This document shows, piece after piece, positions 46,129-58,674 of a stretch of 64,000 bases of DNA. A program made the translations under genes and the position numbers. Under the pieces are notes generated by a model, which was given only the letters and a program-made list of their open reading frames with translations, was not told the DNA's origin and made no database searches. The stretch's first letter is position 1, and every line of letters starts with the position of its first letter. Origin of the DNA: Liolophura sinensis (lineage: Eukaryota; Mollusca; Polyplacophora; Chitonida; Chitonidae); assembly GCF_032854445.1 (NCBI RefSeq), contig NC_088304.1:20659704-20723703 (forward strand). Direction: 5' to 3'.

Positions 46129-46328
46129 NNNNNNNNNNNNNNNNNNNNNNNNNNNNNNNNNNNNNNNNNNNNNNNNNNNNNNNNNNNNNNNNNNNNNNNN
46201 NNNNNNNNNNNNNNNNNNNNNNNNNNNNNNNNNNNNNNNNNNNNNNNNNNNNNNNNNNNNNNNNNNNNNNNNNNNNNNNNNNNNNNNNNNNNNNNNNNNN
46301 NNNNNNNNNNNNNNNNNNNNNNNNNNNN
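46129..46328. other. assembly gap (200 N), probably a failed overlap
   Basis: The 55 bases before the gap (46074-46128) are repeated just after it (46329-46383), starting ACTGTCGTCGCTGC and ending TTAATTAGAATG. Spacers B3, B7 and B8 have this stretch once with no extra DNA. The gap is therefore probably two overlapping contig ends that were not merged, and no sequence is likely to be missing. Confidence 0.85.
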
Positions 46329-47019
46329 ACTGTCGTCGCTGCTCTGGTCTTACTCTCTATGCTGTACAACTTTAATTAGAATGACCAGCAGACTTGCTGG
46401 AAAACTATTGATTTGTTAAATATTTTTACCTATGAGTTAAGTGAGATAGGTCAACCCATGACCTGGTTAAGAGGTGACCCCAGCCTGACCGTTCATGCAG
46501 ATATGGAGCACTGACCTATAAACCGCAGATTGATGGTAAGGTATACAGAGCCATCCACTCGTGCGAGGCAGCCTATATTAGTAAATGCTTCTAAAAACGG
46601 CCACAGCTGACAATCATCATAAAGTATGTATAGTAAAGATTATTGACCTGGAACGTCCACATTTTCATTGACCACTGATACAGGAATGTTTACTTTGACG
46701 CCTATGTCCGGTATGATGTACGTATTTTGTATGCTAGGCCACATAGCTTTAAAAATGATGTGCAAATGTGTTAGGAGTTTTAATTACGTGTACAAACAAA
46801 CGTAGCAGGAATGTGTGTATTACACGTTGTACAAAACATATAAATTGTAGCAGAACTTAAAAACAAAGTTGCTTCATAAAAATCATTCCGTCCGCAGGAA
46901 GGTGTGTCAGCAACCTGCAGATGATCGTGGGTTTCTCCAGCGGTCAGAAACTCGCCAAGTTGCCCAGCCTGGTACACATTTATACTGTATCCCTTTACTT
47001 TGTTATTGTATATCGGGGC

Positions 47020-47133
47020 TCACTTCCACAAAACTTCGTAAGTTATATTTCTCGTAATTTTTTTTTTTGGTAAATGTTGTTTAGGTTATAAAAGCTTTAA
47101 AAAAGCTTGATCAACGAAGTTTTGTGAAAGTGG
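47020..47133. mobile_element. foldback MITE-like element in spacer B6
   Basis: Same terminal inverted repeats as 25562-25700, with an internal deletion of about 25 bp. Confidence 0.7.
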
Positions 47134-47360
47134 ATTGGAATTCGCTGGATTGGGCATCACCGATGCCTGGTCCCTTGCGTTGTTTTCATGTTGTCTTAAT
47201 TAAATATGATGACAACACAACATTTTGAATAATTCGACACTAGAGACATCTAATAAATTGCAGGTTATATGGAATATGTTTTACTTCCCTGAATTTGCTA
47301 ATGTAATTTCTTCTCATCTAAGCATATTCGTTGACCCTAATTGAGGTAAATTGACAAGAG

Positions 47361-47546
47361 GCCTTATTGCGCCGGTTATGTGTGACAATATGCCTTGTTT
47401 CACTGCTAACGTGTGGCCATATGCCTTATTTCACATATGATGTTTGACCATGTTCCTTATTTCACCACTACCAAGTGGCCACATACATTATTTCACAGGT
47501 TACCTCTGATTATATACCTTATTTCACCGGTTACATGATACCATAT
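47361..47546. repeat. 31-bp minisatellite, six units (spacer B6)
   Basis: Same six 31-bp units and length as in B3, differing by a few substitutions (CACTACCAAGTGG for CACTAACATGTGG). Confidence 0.95.
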
Positions 47547-47910
47547 GCCTTATTTCATGCCAACGCATATGCCAACTATTGCATGCCACATCAAGCAGGA
47601 TTCTTTAGATGGGCACCTGCAGAGAACTGTTGATCTCGTGGTCGCCTTAACACAACTGGGTTTTCGTGCAAATTCCCTAGTCCGTGTACTCTTCGTCGTC
47701 CATACACACCGTCCGGGTCAATGCCATGATTTGAATCGTCTGTGCATAAATCTTCTTCTGTACACAACGTGCCGTTCGTCGTGCTAATGACTGCAAATTC
47801 ATCGTTCGAAACTAGATGCTGAAGAAAAATAATCAGTGGCTGGGAAAATGATCACATGGTCTAGAAAAGGAAAACGACTTTGGAATGGAAAGCCTGGGGA
47901 GAAGCTCGGT

Positions 47911-49381
47911 TTAATAACTCGACATGATGTTCATTCGGAAACTAATATAACCAGACTTTGATTCCATGTTCATCCAGGACAGCCAATTGGATATTGACGA
48001 GTATGTACCGTAATAGCTGACGCCAGAGCGTCGTCCCGCGAAGGAGAGCAGATCCTGAGAGAACACCAGCATACAGCCGTTAGTCACCCAGTCATGGGCG
48101 TCATTACCAGATGTAACCACGCTAAGTCCAATTTCTTTACTCGGTGGGATCAGAAATGAGTCGACGTTCTCTCTGGGAATGGTTATCTCCTTATACAGCT
48201 GGATCCCCGGCACTTTAACGGTCTGGTTAGTGTATGGATTAGTCCAGTATTGAAGTAATGCGCCGGATTTGCTGTCGAAATAATTCCCGCTCACCCGGAT
48301 CTGCACAATGAAATTGTCTCCCGATGTACTCAGCACGCCGGAGAAATTTCCCCGAACTTGGAATAAATTCATAGGTGGTTGATCTTCGGTAAAAGAATAA
48401 AAGGCACCGCCCCAGGTGGCTTCAAACTCTGACTGCTTTAACAACAAAGCTTCCAGTCTGGGATCTAAGTGCGCTCTTTTTGCGGTGACGTTAGGTCCGA
48501 CTATGTCAGGGTGTAGGAATATCTCGGGAAGACCCGCCTTTTTTCGTTTATCTATAATGTTCTTGAAAACACTCCAAGTGGTTTCATTGGGTATGTTGAA
48601 ATCAGTAGGTGGCGTGAAAAAAAGACGGATATTTCTCTTTTAAAAGATTTAGTATGTCCTCGGGAAAGTTTTTAAAGTTTGGCATTTTCCAGCTGAAAGC
48701 GGAATAAAATAAATTCCCTTTAGCTGATCCGCGCTCCATTAAAGGCTCCCACTGACTGATTCGATTCCATGTGAGTGTCATATTGATGGACTCTTTGGAA
48801 TCGTCTGCCAACTCTTTCGCCTTACCGAAATACTCGAAGAGTTCCGCTGCGATATAATAGGGACTTGCGGAAAAACGCGGATATTCCATTGGGGGCAGGG
48901 GGTTGGGATACCTCAACGGAACATCGACATTAAAAACCACGACGTCATCCGTAAGTTTCACCAATGGAGGTAGAGTTTTCGCAGACAGCAGCGTGTTCAC
49001 GGGGTAATTGTTCACGACAAACACTTCGTTAGCCTCATTCGTGAAGGGGTTTTCCCAGGTGTGAAGAATTATTCCAGTCCTTGGATCACGGTACACGACA
49101 AGCTCGCAGGACAAACTCTGAAAGTCTCCCTGGACTGTGGGAAGTTTTCGAGCAATATTATAGCCTTCGAAGTAAAAGAGTTTTTGAGATGGAATGCCAG
49201 GTACCACTGAGTATACAGTACCGTTGATGTAAGATATAGTCACATGGTCTGGATTCAAAGAAGATGTGAGTTTGACAAAATTTTTCAGATTTGTACTTGA
49301 CTTTGTAGCGATTCTTCGTCCGCTCATCACGACTGGCATATTAAGCAGGATATCAAGGACAACAATCAACCTGGCTAACAT
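47911..49381 (-). pseudogene. G7: hybrid DUF1838-like copy with a one-base frameshift
   Basis: Type-b 5' end and type-y 3' end (stop after NIMSSY). A run of six A in the other copies is seven here (48617-48623), which shifts the frame near residue 256 and ends translation at once (SFFHATY). Domain 2 remains open. The unit is almost identical to G8, which lacks the extra base, so either G7 broke very recently or the base is an assembly error. The mixture of G6-like sequence up to about codon 386 and G4/G9-like sequence from about codon 430 marks it as a crossover product. Confidence 0.7.
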
Positions 49382-49802
49382 TCTGAAAGGAACAGAAAAA
49401 CATACAAAAGGTGAACACAACATTTTGACTAATTCTGGACCATTGACGGATAATAAATTGTTAATAAGATGACTGTATTTTTAACCGTATTCTGCATAAA
49501 GCACAGTGGTAGGAGACGTGTAATTTGCTAATATTAAAGCATTCACTTGAACAGGTAGAATAAATCTCTGATATAAAATTAGGTGAAATGACTTAGAGTG
49601 TAATTCGCAGTTGGCGGTTAGCTATTCAACAGGGACCAGTCATTATTTCTATGAATTATGTATTAGGCTATATCTCCAGCAATACTAAATTTACAGACAT
49701 CATACTGGTACATTAATGACACTTAAAACGAGCTATTACGTGATGCCAATAATTCCTGAGTTTAACACCTGGGGCCCTTCTGTAAATAGCCGTCTGAAAT
49801 GA

Positions 49803-50060
49803 TTTTTTTTTTTTTTTGATTGGTGTTTAACGCCGAACTCAAGAATATTTCACTTATACGACGGCGGCCAGCATTATGGTGAGTGGAAACCGGGCAGAGC
49901 CCAGGGGAAACCCACGACCATCCGCAGGTTTCTGGCAGACCTTCTCACGCACGGCTGCCAGCATGAGCTGGACTTGAACTCACAGCGACCGCATTGGTGA
50001 GAGACTCCTGGGTCATTACGCTGCGCTAGCGCTTTAACCGACTGAGCCACGGAGGCCCCC
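49803..50060 (-). mobile_element. full-length SINE (family 2) in spacer B7
   Basis: Same insertion as 23673-23964, flanked by CGTCTGAAATGA and CGTCTGAATTGA. Confidence 0.9.
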
Positions 50061-52008
50061 CGTCTGAATTGAAGTGTGACCCATATCCCCATTATTACTG
50101 CACCTACAGACATCATATTCGGTACTTTAATGACACTTAATGCAAGCCTTCTCGTTATGCCAAAAATTACCAATTCTAACACCAGAAATGGTTTCTGTGG
50201 ATAGTAGCCTGAATAGCGGTCTGGCCCATATCTCCATTATTACTGCACCTACAGGTATCATAGTCGGTACTTTAATGACACCTAATGCAAGCCTTCTCTT
50301 TATGCCAAGAATTACCGATTCTAACACCAGGATGTACTTATGTGGATATTAGCCTTAAGAGCGGTCTGGCCCATATCTCCAGTGATACTGCACCTACAGA
50401 CATTATACTTGGTACATTAATGACAACCGCCAACTGCCAACCGCAGTTGCCAACTTCACTCACGTTGAAAATTGACAAGAATGGGCATATTTCACCGTCG
50501 TTTCTCTGGATTTACTCTGTGTATTGAAAGTCGTTCATTATGTTAAATACGCAGTTAAATATTGTCAGTTTCTACGATGTCGAAATAATGGCCATTTTGG
50601 AATAAATGCGTATTAAAACCTGATTTTCAAGCAGTGTAAATTGCGTATAACACATAGTGTACTTTAAGTTTAACACAGTAAGAAAGTCGTATATACTTGT
50701 AGACAGCGTAGCATTTAAGCTAAAGCAAAATCCAAATTTGATCTAAAGTGTACCTATATGTACAAATACTAAAGTAGCCACTGTCAGGTAGAGATAATAA
50801 CGGATTTGTGTATGAAAGCTGATTAAAACGACAGCTGGGGAGAATCTGTGAGAGTTACCTCGGACAGTACGACACAGAACTACGTCTGTTAGTAATAACT
50901 TACTTGTGATTTTCAATTGAATCCTCCAGACTCGCACAAACCGTGCCTCCCTGTGGTGTTGTAGATTCCAGCTAGCACACTGTCGTCGCTGCTCTGGTCT
51001 TACTCTCTATGCTGTACAACTTTAATTAGAATGACCAGCAGACTTGCTGGAAAACCTGTTGATTTGTTAAATATTTTTACCTATGAGTTAAGTGAGATAG
51101 GTCAACCCATGACCTGGTTAAGAGGTGACCCCAGCCTGACCGTTCATGCAGATATGGAGCACTGACCTATAAACCGCAGATTGATGGTAAGGTATACAGA
51201 GCCATCCACTCGTGCGAGGCAGCCTATATTAGTAAATGCTTCTAAAAACGGCCACAGCTGACAATCATCATAAAGTATGTATAGTAAAGATTATTGACCT
51301 GGAACGTCCACATTTTCATTGACCACTGATACAGGAATGTTTACTTTGACGCCTATGTCCGGTATGATGTACGTATTTTGTATGCTAGGCCACATAGCTT
51401 TAAAAATGATGTGCAAATGTGTTAGGAGTTTTAATTACGTGTACAAACAAACGTAGCAGGAATGTGTGTATTACACGTTGTACAAAACATATAAATGTAG
51501 CAGAACTTAAAAACAAAGTTGCTTCATAAAAATCATTCCGTCCGCAGGAAGGTGTGTCAGCAACCTGCAGATGATCGTGGGTTTCTCCAGCGGTCAGAAA
51601 CTCGCCAAGTTGCCAGCCTGGTACACATTTATACTGTATCCCTTTACTTTGTTATTGTATATCGGGGCTCACTTCCACAAAACTTCGTAAGTTATATTTC
51701 TCGTAATTTTTTTTTTTGGTAAATGTTGTTTAGGTTATAAAAGCTTAAAAAAGCTTGATCAACGAAGTTTTGTGAAAGTGGATTGGAATTCGCTGGATTG
51801 GGCATCACCGATGCCTGGTCCCTTGCGTTGTTTTCATGTTGTCTTAATTAAATATGATGACAACACAACATTTTGAATAATTCGACACTAGAGACATCTA
51901 ATAAATTGCAGGTTATATGGAATATGTTTTACTTCCCTGAATTTGCTAATGTAATTTCTTCTCATCTAAGCATATTCGTTGACCCTAATTGAGGTAAATT
52001 GACAAGAG

Positions 52009-52194
52009 GCCTTATTGCGCCGGTTATGTGTGACAATATGCCTTGTTTCACTGCTAACGTGTGGCCATATGCCTTATTTCACATATGATGTTTGACCATG
52101 TTCCTTATTTCACCACTACCAAGTGGCCACATACATTATTTCACAGGTTACCTCTGATTATATACCTTATTTCACCGGTTACATGATACCATAT
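52009..52194. repeat. 31-bp minisatellite, six units (spacer B7)
   Basis: Identical in unit number and order to the B6 copy. Confidence 0.95.
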
Positions 52195-52558
52195 GCCTTA
52201 TTTCATGCCAACGCATATGCCAACTATTGCATGCCACATCAAGCAGGATTCTTTAGATGGGCACCTGCAGAGAACTGTTGATCTCGTGGTCGCCTTAACA
52301 CAACTGGGTTTTCGTGCAAATTCCCTAGTCCGTGTACTCTTCGTCGTCCATACACACCGTCCGGGTCAATGCCATGATTTGAATCGTCTGTGCATAAATC
52401 TTCTTCTGTACACAACGTGCCGTTCGTCGTGCTAATGACTGCAAATTCATCGTTCGAAACTAGATGCTGAAGAAAAATAATCAGTGGCTGGGAAAATGAT
52501 CACATGGTCTAGAAAAGGAAAACGACTTTGGAATGGAAAGCCTGGGGAGAAGCTCGGT

Positions 52559-54028
52559 TTAATAACTCGACATGATGTTCATTCGGAAACTAATATAACC
52601 AGACTTTGATTCCATGTTCATCCAGGACAGCCAATTGGATATTGACGAGTATGTACCGTAATAGCTGACGCCAGAGCGTCGTCCCGCGAAGGAGAGCAGA
52701 TCCTGAGAGAACACCAGCATACAGCCGTTAGTCACCCAGTCATGGGCGTCATTACCAGATGTAACCACGCTAAGTCCAATTTCTTTACTCGGTGGGATCA
52801 GAAATGAGTCGACGTTCTCTCTGGGAATGGTTATCTCCTTATACAGCTGGATCCCCGGCACTTTAACGGTCTGGTTAGTGTATGGATTAGTCCAGTATTG
52901 AAGTAATGCGCCGGATTTGCTGTCGAAATAATTCCCGCTCACCCGGATCTGCACAATGAAATTGTCTCCCGATGTACTCAGCACGCCGGAGAAATTTCCC
53001 CGAACTTGGAATAAATTCATAGGTGGTTGATCTTCGGTAAAAGAATAAAAGGCACCGCCCCAGGTGGCTTCAAACTCTGACTGCTTTAACAACAAAGCTT
53101 CCAGTCTGGGATCTAAGTGCGCTCTTTTTGCGGTGACGTTAGGTCCGACTATGTCAGGGTGTAGGAATATCTCGGGAAGACCCGCCTTTTTTCGTTTATC
53201 TATAATGTTCTTGAAAACACTCCAAGTGGTTTCATTGGGTATGTTGAAATCAGTAGGTGGCGTGAAAAAAGACGGATATTTCTCTTTTAAAAGATTTAGT
53301 ATGTCCTCGGGAAAGTTTTTAAAGTTTGGCATTTTCCAGCTGAAAGCGGAATAAAATAAATTCCCTTTAGCTGATCCGCGCTCCATTAAAGGCTCCCACT
53401 GACTGATTCGATTCCATGTGAGTGTCATATTGATGGACTCTTTGGAATCGTCTGCCAACTCTTTCGCCTTACCGAAATACTCGAAGAGTTCCGCTGCGAT
53501 ATAATAGGGACTTGCGGAAAAACGCGGATATTCCATTGGGGGCAGGGGGTTGGGATACCTCAACGGAACATCGACATTAAAAACCACGACGTCATCCGTA
53601 AGTTTCACCAATGGAGGTAGAGTTTTCGCAGACAGCAGCGTGTTCACGGGGTAATTGATCACGACAAACACTTCGTTAGCCTCATTCGTGAAGGGGTTTT
53701 CCCAGGTGTGAAGAATTATTCCAGTCCTTGGATCACGGTACACGACAAGCTCGCAGGACAAACTCTGAAAGTCTCCCTGGACTGTGGGAAGTTTTCGAGC
53801 AATATTATAGCCTTCGAAGTAAAAGAGTTTTTGAGATGGAATGCCAGGTACCTCTGAGTATACAGTACCGTTGATGTAAGATATAGTCACATGGTCTGGA
53901 TTCAAAGAAGATGTGAGTTTGACAAAATTTTTCAGATTTGTACTTGACTTTGTAGCGATTCTTCGTCCGCTCATCACGACTGGCATATTAAGCAGGATAT
54001 CAAGGACAACAATCAACCTGGCTAACAT
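52559..54028 (-). CDS. G8: secreted double-domain DUF1838-like protein (intact hybrid, 489 aa)
   Basis: Intact copy with a type-b 5' end and a type-y 3' end. The start Met at 54028 directly follows the acceptor TCTGTTCCTTTCAG. The ATG at 54070 is in frame but probably intronic. Signal peptide is MLARLIVVLDILLNMPVV, both domains are complete, and it ends NIMSSY. It shares WGGAFYSF, RGNFSGVL and NPYTNQT with G6 but DAHDW and NWLSWMNME with G4/G9, so it is a recombinant between a b/x and an a/y gene. Small private changes (YSEVPG, VVINYP) separate it from G7. Confidence 0.8.
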   Translation of the reverse strand: MLARLIVVLDILLNMPVVMSGRRIATKSSTNLKNFVKLTSSLNPDHVTISYINGTVYSEVPGIPSQKLFYFEGYNIARKLPTVQGDFQSLSCELVVYRDPRTGIILHTWENPFTNEANEVFVVINYPVNTLLSAKTLPPLVKLTDDVVVFNVDVPLRYPNPLPPMEYPRFSASPYYIAAELFEYFGKAKELADDSKESINMTLTWNRISQWEPLMERGSAKGNLFYSAFSWKMPNFKNFPEDILNLLKEKYPSFFTPPTDFNIPNETTWSVFKNIIDKRKKAGLPEIFLHPDIVGPNVTAKRAHLDPRLEALLLKQSEFEATWGGAFYSFTEDQPPMNLFQVRGNFSGVLSTSGDNFIVQIRVSGNYFDSKSGALLQYWTNPYTNQTVKVPGIQLYKEITIPRENVDSFLIPPSKEIGLSVVTSGNDAHDWVTNGCMLVFSQDLLSFAGRRSGVSYYGTYSSISNWLSWMNMESKSGYISFRMNIMSSY

Positions 54029-54449
54029 TCTGAAAGGAACAGAAAAACATACAAAAGGTGAACACAACATTTTGACTAATTCTGGACCATTGACGGATAA
54101 TAAATTGTTAATAAGATGACTGTATTTTTAACCGTATTCTGCATAAAGCACAGTGGTAGGAGACGTGTAATTTGCTAATATTAAAGCATTCACTTGAACA
54201 GGTAGAATAAATCTCTGATATAAAATTAGGTGAAATGACTTAGAGTGTAATTCGCAGTTGGCGGTTAGCTATTCAACAGGGACCAGTCATTATTTCTATG
54301 AATTATGTATTAGGCTATATCTCCAGCAATACTAAATTTACAGACATCATACTGGTACATTAATGACACTTAAAACGAGCTATTACGTGATGCCAATAAT
54401 TCCTGAGTTTAACACCTGGGGCCCTTCTGTAAATAGCCGTCTGAAATGA

Positions 54450-54706
54450 TTTTTTTTTTTTTTGATTGGTGTTTAACGCCGAACTCAAGAATATTTCACT
54501 TATACGACGGCGGCCAGCATTATGGTGAGTGGAAACCGGGCAGAGCCCAGGGGAAACCCACGACCATCCGCAGGTTTCTGGCAGACCTTCTCACGCACGG
54601 CTGCCAGCATGAGCTGGACTTGAACTCACAGCGACCGCATTGGTGAGAGACTCCTGGGTCATTACGCTGCGCTAGCGCTTTAACCGACTGAGCCACGGAG
54701 GCCCCC
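54450..54706 (-). mobile_element. full-length SINE (family 2) in spacer B8
   Basis: Same insertion and target-site duplication as in B3, B6 and B7. Confidence 0.9.
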
Positions 54707-56654
54707 CGTCTGAATTGAAGTGTGACCCATATCCCCATTATTACTGCACCTACAGACATCATATTCGGTACTTTAATGACACTTAATGCAAGCCTTCTCG
54801 TTATGCCAAAAATTACCAATTCTAACACCAGAAATGGTTTCTGTGGATAGTAGCCTGAATAGCGGTCTGGCCCATATCTCCATTATTACTGCACCTACAG
54901 GTATCATAGTCGGTACTTTAATGACACCTAATGCAAGCCTTCTCTTTATGCCAAGAATTACCGATTCTAACACCAGGATGTACTTATGTGGATATTAGCC
55001 TTAAGAGCGGTCTGGCCCATATCTCCAGTGATACTGCACCTACAGACATTATACTTGGTACATTAATGACAACCGCCAACTGCCAACCGCAGTTGCCAAC
55101 TTCACTCACGTTGAAAATTGACAAGAATGGGCATATTTCACCGTCGTTTCTCTGGATTTACTCTGTGTATTGAAAGTCGTTCATTATGTTAAATACGCAG
55201 TTAAATATTGTCAGTTTCTACGATGTCGAAATAATGGCCATTTTGGAATAAATGCGTATTAAAACCTGATTTTCAAGCAGTGTAAATTGCGTATAACACA
55301 TAGTGTACTTTAAGTTTAACACAGTAAGAAAGTCGTATATACTTGTAGACAGCGTAGCATTTAAGCTAAAGCAAAATCCAAATTTGATCTAAAGTGTACC
55401 TATATGTACAAATACTAAAGTAGCCACTGTCAGGTAGAGATAATAACGGATTTGTGTATGAAAGCTGATTAAAACGACAGCTGGGGAGAATCTGTGAGAG
55501 TTACCTCGGACAGTACGACACAGAACTACGTCTGTTAGTAATAACTTACTTGTGATTTTCAATTGAATCCTCCAGACTCGCACAAACCGTGCCTCCCTGT
55601 GGTGTTGTAGATTCCAGCTAGCACACTGTCGTCGCTGCTCTGGTCTTACTCTCTATGCTGTACAACTTTAATTAGAATGACCAGCAGACTTGCTGGAAAA
55701 CCTATTGATTTGTTAAATATTTTTACCTATGAGTTAAGTGAGATAGGTCAACCCATGACCTGGTTAAGAGGTGACCCCAGCCTGACCGTTCATGCAGATA
55801 TGGAGCACTGACCTATAAACCGCAGATTGATGGTAAGGTATACAGAGCCATCCACTCGTGCGAGGCAGCCTATATTAGTAAATGCTTCTAAAAACGGCCA
55901 CAGCTGACAATCATCATAAAGTATGTATAGTAAAGATTATTGACCTGGAACGTCCACATTTTCATTGACCACTGATACAGGAATGTTTACTTTGACGCCT
56001 ATGTCCGGTATGATGTACGTATTTTGTATGCTAGGCCACATAGCTTTAAAAATGATGTGCAAATGTGTTAGGAGTTTTAATTACGTGTACAAACAAACGT
56101 AGCAGGAATGTGTGTATTACACGTTGTACAAAACATATAAATGTAGCAGAACTTAAAAACAAAGTTGCTTCATAAAAATCATTCCGTCCGCAGGAAGGTG
56201 TGTCAGCAACCTGCAGATGATCGTGGGTTTCTCCAGCGGTCAGAAACTCGCCAAGTTGCCAGCCTGGTACACATTTATACTGTATCCCTTTACTTTGTTA
56301 TTGTATATCGGGGCTCACTTCCACAAAACTTCGTAAGTTATATTTCTCGTAATTTTTTTTTTTGGTAAATGTTGTTTAGGTTATAAAAGCTTAAAAAAGC
56401 TTGATCAACGAAGTTTTGTGAAAGTGGATTGGAATTCGCTGGATTGGGCATCACCGATGCCTGGTCCCTTGCGTTGTTTTCATGTTGTCTTAATTAAATA
56501 TGATGACAACACAACATTTTGAATAATTCGACACTAGAGACATCTAATAAATTGCAGGTTATATGGAATATGTTTTACTTCCCTGAATTTGCTAATGTAA
56601 TTTCTTCTCATCTAAGCATATTCGTTGACCCTAATTGAGGTAAATTGACAAGAG

Positions 56655-56840
56655 GCCTTATTGCGCCGGTTATGTGTGACAATATGCCTTGTTTCACTGC
56701 TAACGTGTGGCCATATGCCTTATTTCACATATGATGTTTGACCATGTTCCTTATTTCACCACTACCAAGTGGCCACATACATTATTTCACAGGTTACCTC
56801 TGATTATATACCTTATTTCACCGGTTACATGATACCATAT
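56655..56840. repeat. 31-bp minisatellite, six units (spacer B8)
   Basis: Identical in unit number and order to B6 and B7. Confidence 0.95.
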
Positions 56841-57204
56841 GCCTTATTTCATGCCAACGCATATGCCAACTATTGCATGCCACATCAAGCAGGATTCTTT
56901 AGATGGGCACCTGCAGAGAACTGTTGATCTCGTGGTCGCCTTAACACAACTGGGTTTTCGTGCAAATTCCCTAGTCCGTGTACTCTTCGTCGTCCATACA
57001 CACCGTCCGGGTCAATGCCATGATTTGAATCGTCTGTGCATAAATCTTCTTCTGTACACAACGTGCCGTTCGTCGTGCTAATGACTGCAAATTCATCGTT
57101 CGAAACTAGATGCTGAAGAAAAATAATCAGTGGCTGGGAAAATGATCACATGGTCTAGAAAAGGAAAACGACTTTGGAATGGAAAGCCTGGGGAGAAGCT
57201 CGGT

Positions 57205-58674
57205 TTAATAACTCGACATGATGTTCATTCGGAAACTAATATAACCAGACTTTGATTCCATGTTCATCCAGGACAGCCAATTGGATATTGACGAGTATGT
57301 ACCGTAATAGCTGACGCCAGAGCGTCGTCCCGCGAAGGAGAGCAGATCCTGAGAGAACACCAGCATACAGCCGTTAGTCACCCAGTCATGGGCGTCATTA
57401 CCAGATGTAACCACGCTAAGTCCAATTTCTTTACTCGGTGGGATCAGAAATGAGTCGACGTTCTCTCTGGGAATGGTTATCTCCTTATACAGCTGGATCC
57501 CCGGCACTTTAACGGTCTGGCTAGTGTATGGATTAGTCCAGTATTGAAGTAATGCGCCGGATTTGCTGTCGAAATAATTCCCGCTCACCCGGATCTGCAC
57601 AATGAAATTGTCTCCCGATGTACTCAGCACCCCGGAGAAACTTCCCCGAACTTGGAATAAATTCATAGGTGGTTGATCTTCGGTAAAAGAATAAACGCCA
57701 CCGCCCCAGGTGGCTTCAAACTCTGACTGCTTTAACAACAAAGCTTCCAGTCTGGGATCTAAGTGCGTTCTTTTTGCGTAGACGTTAGGTCCGACTATGT
57801 CAGGGTGTAGGAATATCTCGGGAAGACCCGCCTTTCTTCGTTTATCTATAATATTCTTGAAAACAATCCAAGTGGTTTCATTGGGTATGTTGAAATCAGT
57901 AGGCGGCGTGAAAAAAGACGGATATTTCTCTTCTAAAAGTTTGAGTATGTCCTCGGGAAAGCTTTTAAAGTTTGGCATTTTCCAGCTGAAAGCGGAATAA
58001 AATAAATTCCCTTTAGCGGGTCCGAGCTCCATCCAAGGCATCCATTGGCTGATTCGATTCCATGTGAGTGTCATATTGATGGAGTCTTTGGAATCGTCTG
58101 CCAACTCTTTCGCCTTACCGAAATACTCGAAGAGTTCCGCTCCGATATAATAAGGACTTGCGGAAAAACGCGGATATTCCATTGGGGGCAGGGGGTTGGG
58201 ATACCTCAACGGAACATCGACATTAAAAACCACGACGTCATCCGTAAGTTTCACCAATGGAGGTAGAGTATTCGCAGACAGCAGCGTGTTCACGGGGTAA
58301 TTGTTCACGACAAACACTTCGTTAGCCTCATTCGTGAAGGGGTTTTCCCAGGTGTGAAGAATTATTCCAGTCCTTGGATCACGGTACACGACAAGCTCGC
58401 AGGTCAAACTCTGAAAGTCTCCCTGGACTGTGGGAAGTTTTCGAGCAATGTTATAGCCTTCGAAGTAAAAGAGTTTTTGAGATGGAATGCCAGGTACCAC
58501 TGAGTACACAGTGCCGTTGAGGTAAGATATTGTCACATGGTCTGGATTCAAAGACGCTGTGAGTTTGACAAAATTTTTCAGATTTGTACTTGACTTTGTA
58601 GCGATTCTTCCCCCGCAGATCACCACTGGCATTAAAAGCAGGACACTAAGGACCAAAATCAACCTGGCTAACAT
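57205..58674 (-). CDS. G9: secreted double-domain DUF1838-like protein (intact, 489 aa)
   Basis: Intact copy with a type-a 5' end and a type-y 3' end, almost identical to G4. Differences I see are VLSVLL for VLGVLL in the signal peptide, YSVVPG for YSVIPG, KAKEL for KAKKL, TTWIVF for TTWSVF and RGSFSGVL for RGSFSRVL. Start Met at 58674 follows the acceptor CTATTTCTTTCAG. Domain cores W-x-NP-[FY]-T and W-x-[PS]-WM are present in both halves. It is the outermost gene on the upstream side, next to the right array edge. Its A-type upstream flank lacks the promoter-like segment kept in A1. Confidence 0.8.
   Translation of the reverse strand: MLARLILVLSVLLLMPVVICGGRIATKSSTNLKNFVKLTASLNPDHVTISYLNGTVYSVVPGIPSQKLFYFEGYNIARKLPTVQGDFQSLTCELVVYRDPRTGIILHTWENPFTNEANEVFVVNNYPVNTLLSANTLPPLVKLTDDVVVFNVDVPLRYPNPLPPMEYPRFSASPYYIGAELFEYFGKAKELADDSKDSINMTLTWNRISQWMPWMELGPAKGNLFYSAFSWKMPNFKSFPEDILKLLEEKYPSFFTPPTDFNIPNETTWIVFKNIIDKRRKAGLPEIFLHPDIVGPNVYAKRTHLDPRLEALLLKQSEFEATWGGGVYSFTEDQPPMNLFQVRGSFSGVLSTSGDNFIVQIRVSGNYFDSKSGALLQYWTNPYTSQTVKVPGIQLYKEITIPRENVDSFLIPPSKEIGLSVVTSGNDAHDWVTNGCMLVFSQDLLSFAGRRSGVSYYGTYSSISNWLSWMNMESKSGYISFRMNIMSSY

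Larger units (their letters stand above)
44478..47910. repeat. spacer B6 between G6 and G7 (contains the assembly gap)
   Basis: B spacer almost identical to B7 and B8. Without the 200-N gap and the repeated 55 bp beside it, its length is like theirs. It contains the 145-bp repeat element (44703-45532) with its SINE (44899-45155), the foldback element (47020-47133) and the 31-bp minisatellite (47361-47546). No convincing gene. Confidence 0.85.
49382..52558. repeat. spacer B7 between G7 and G8 (3.2 kb)
   Basis: Near-identical to B8. It holds the 145-bp repeat element (49607-50437, repeat 50064-50431), SINE 49803-50060 (-), the candidate donor at 50898-50903, the foldback element 51669-51781, the 31-bp minisatellite 52009-52194 and a type-y 3' flank. 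No convincing gene. Confidence 0.85.
54029..57204. repeat. spacer B8 between G8 and G9 (3.2 kb)
   Basis: Near-identical to B7. It holds the 145-bp repeat element (54254-55083, repeat 54710-55077), SINE 54450-54706 (-), the candidate donor 55544-55549, the foldback element 56315-56427, the 31-bp minisatellite 56655-56840 and a type-y 3' flank. No convincing gene. Confidence 0.85.
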
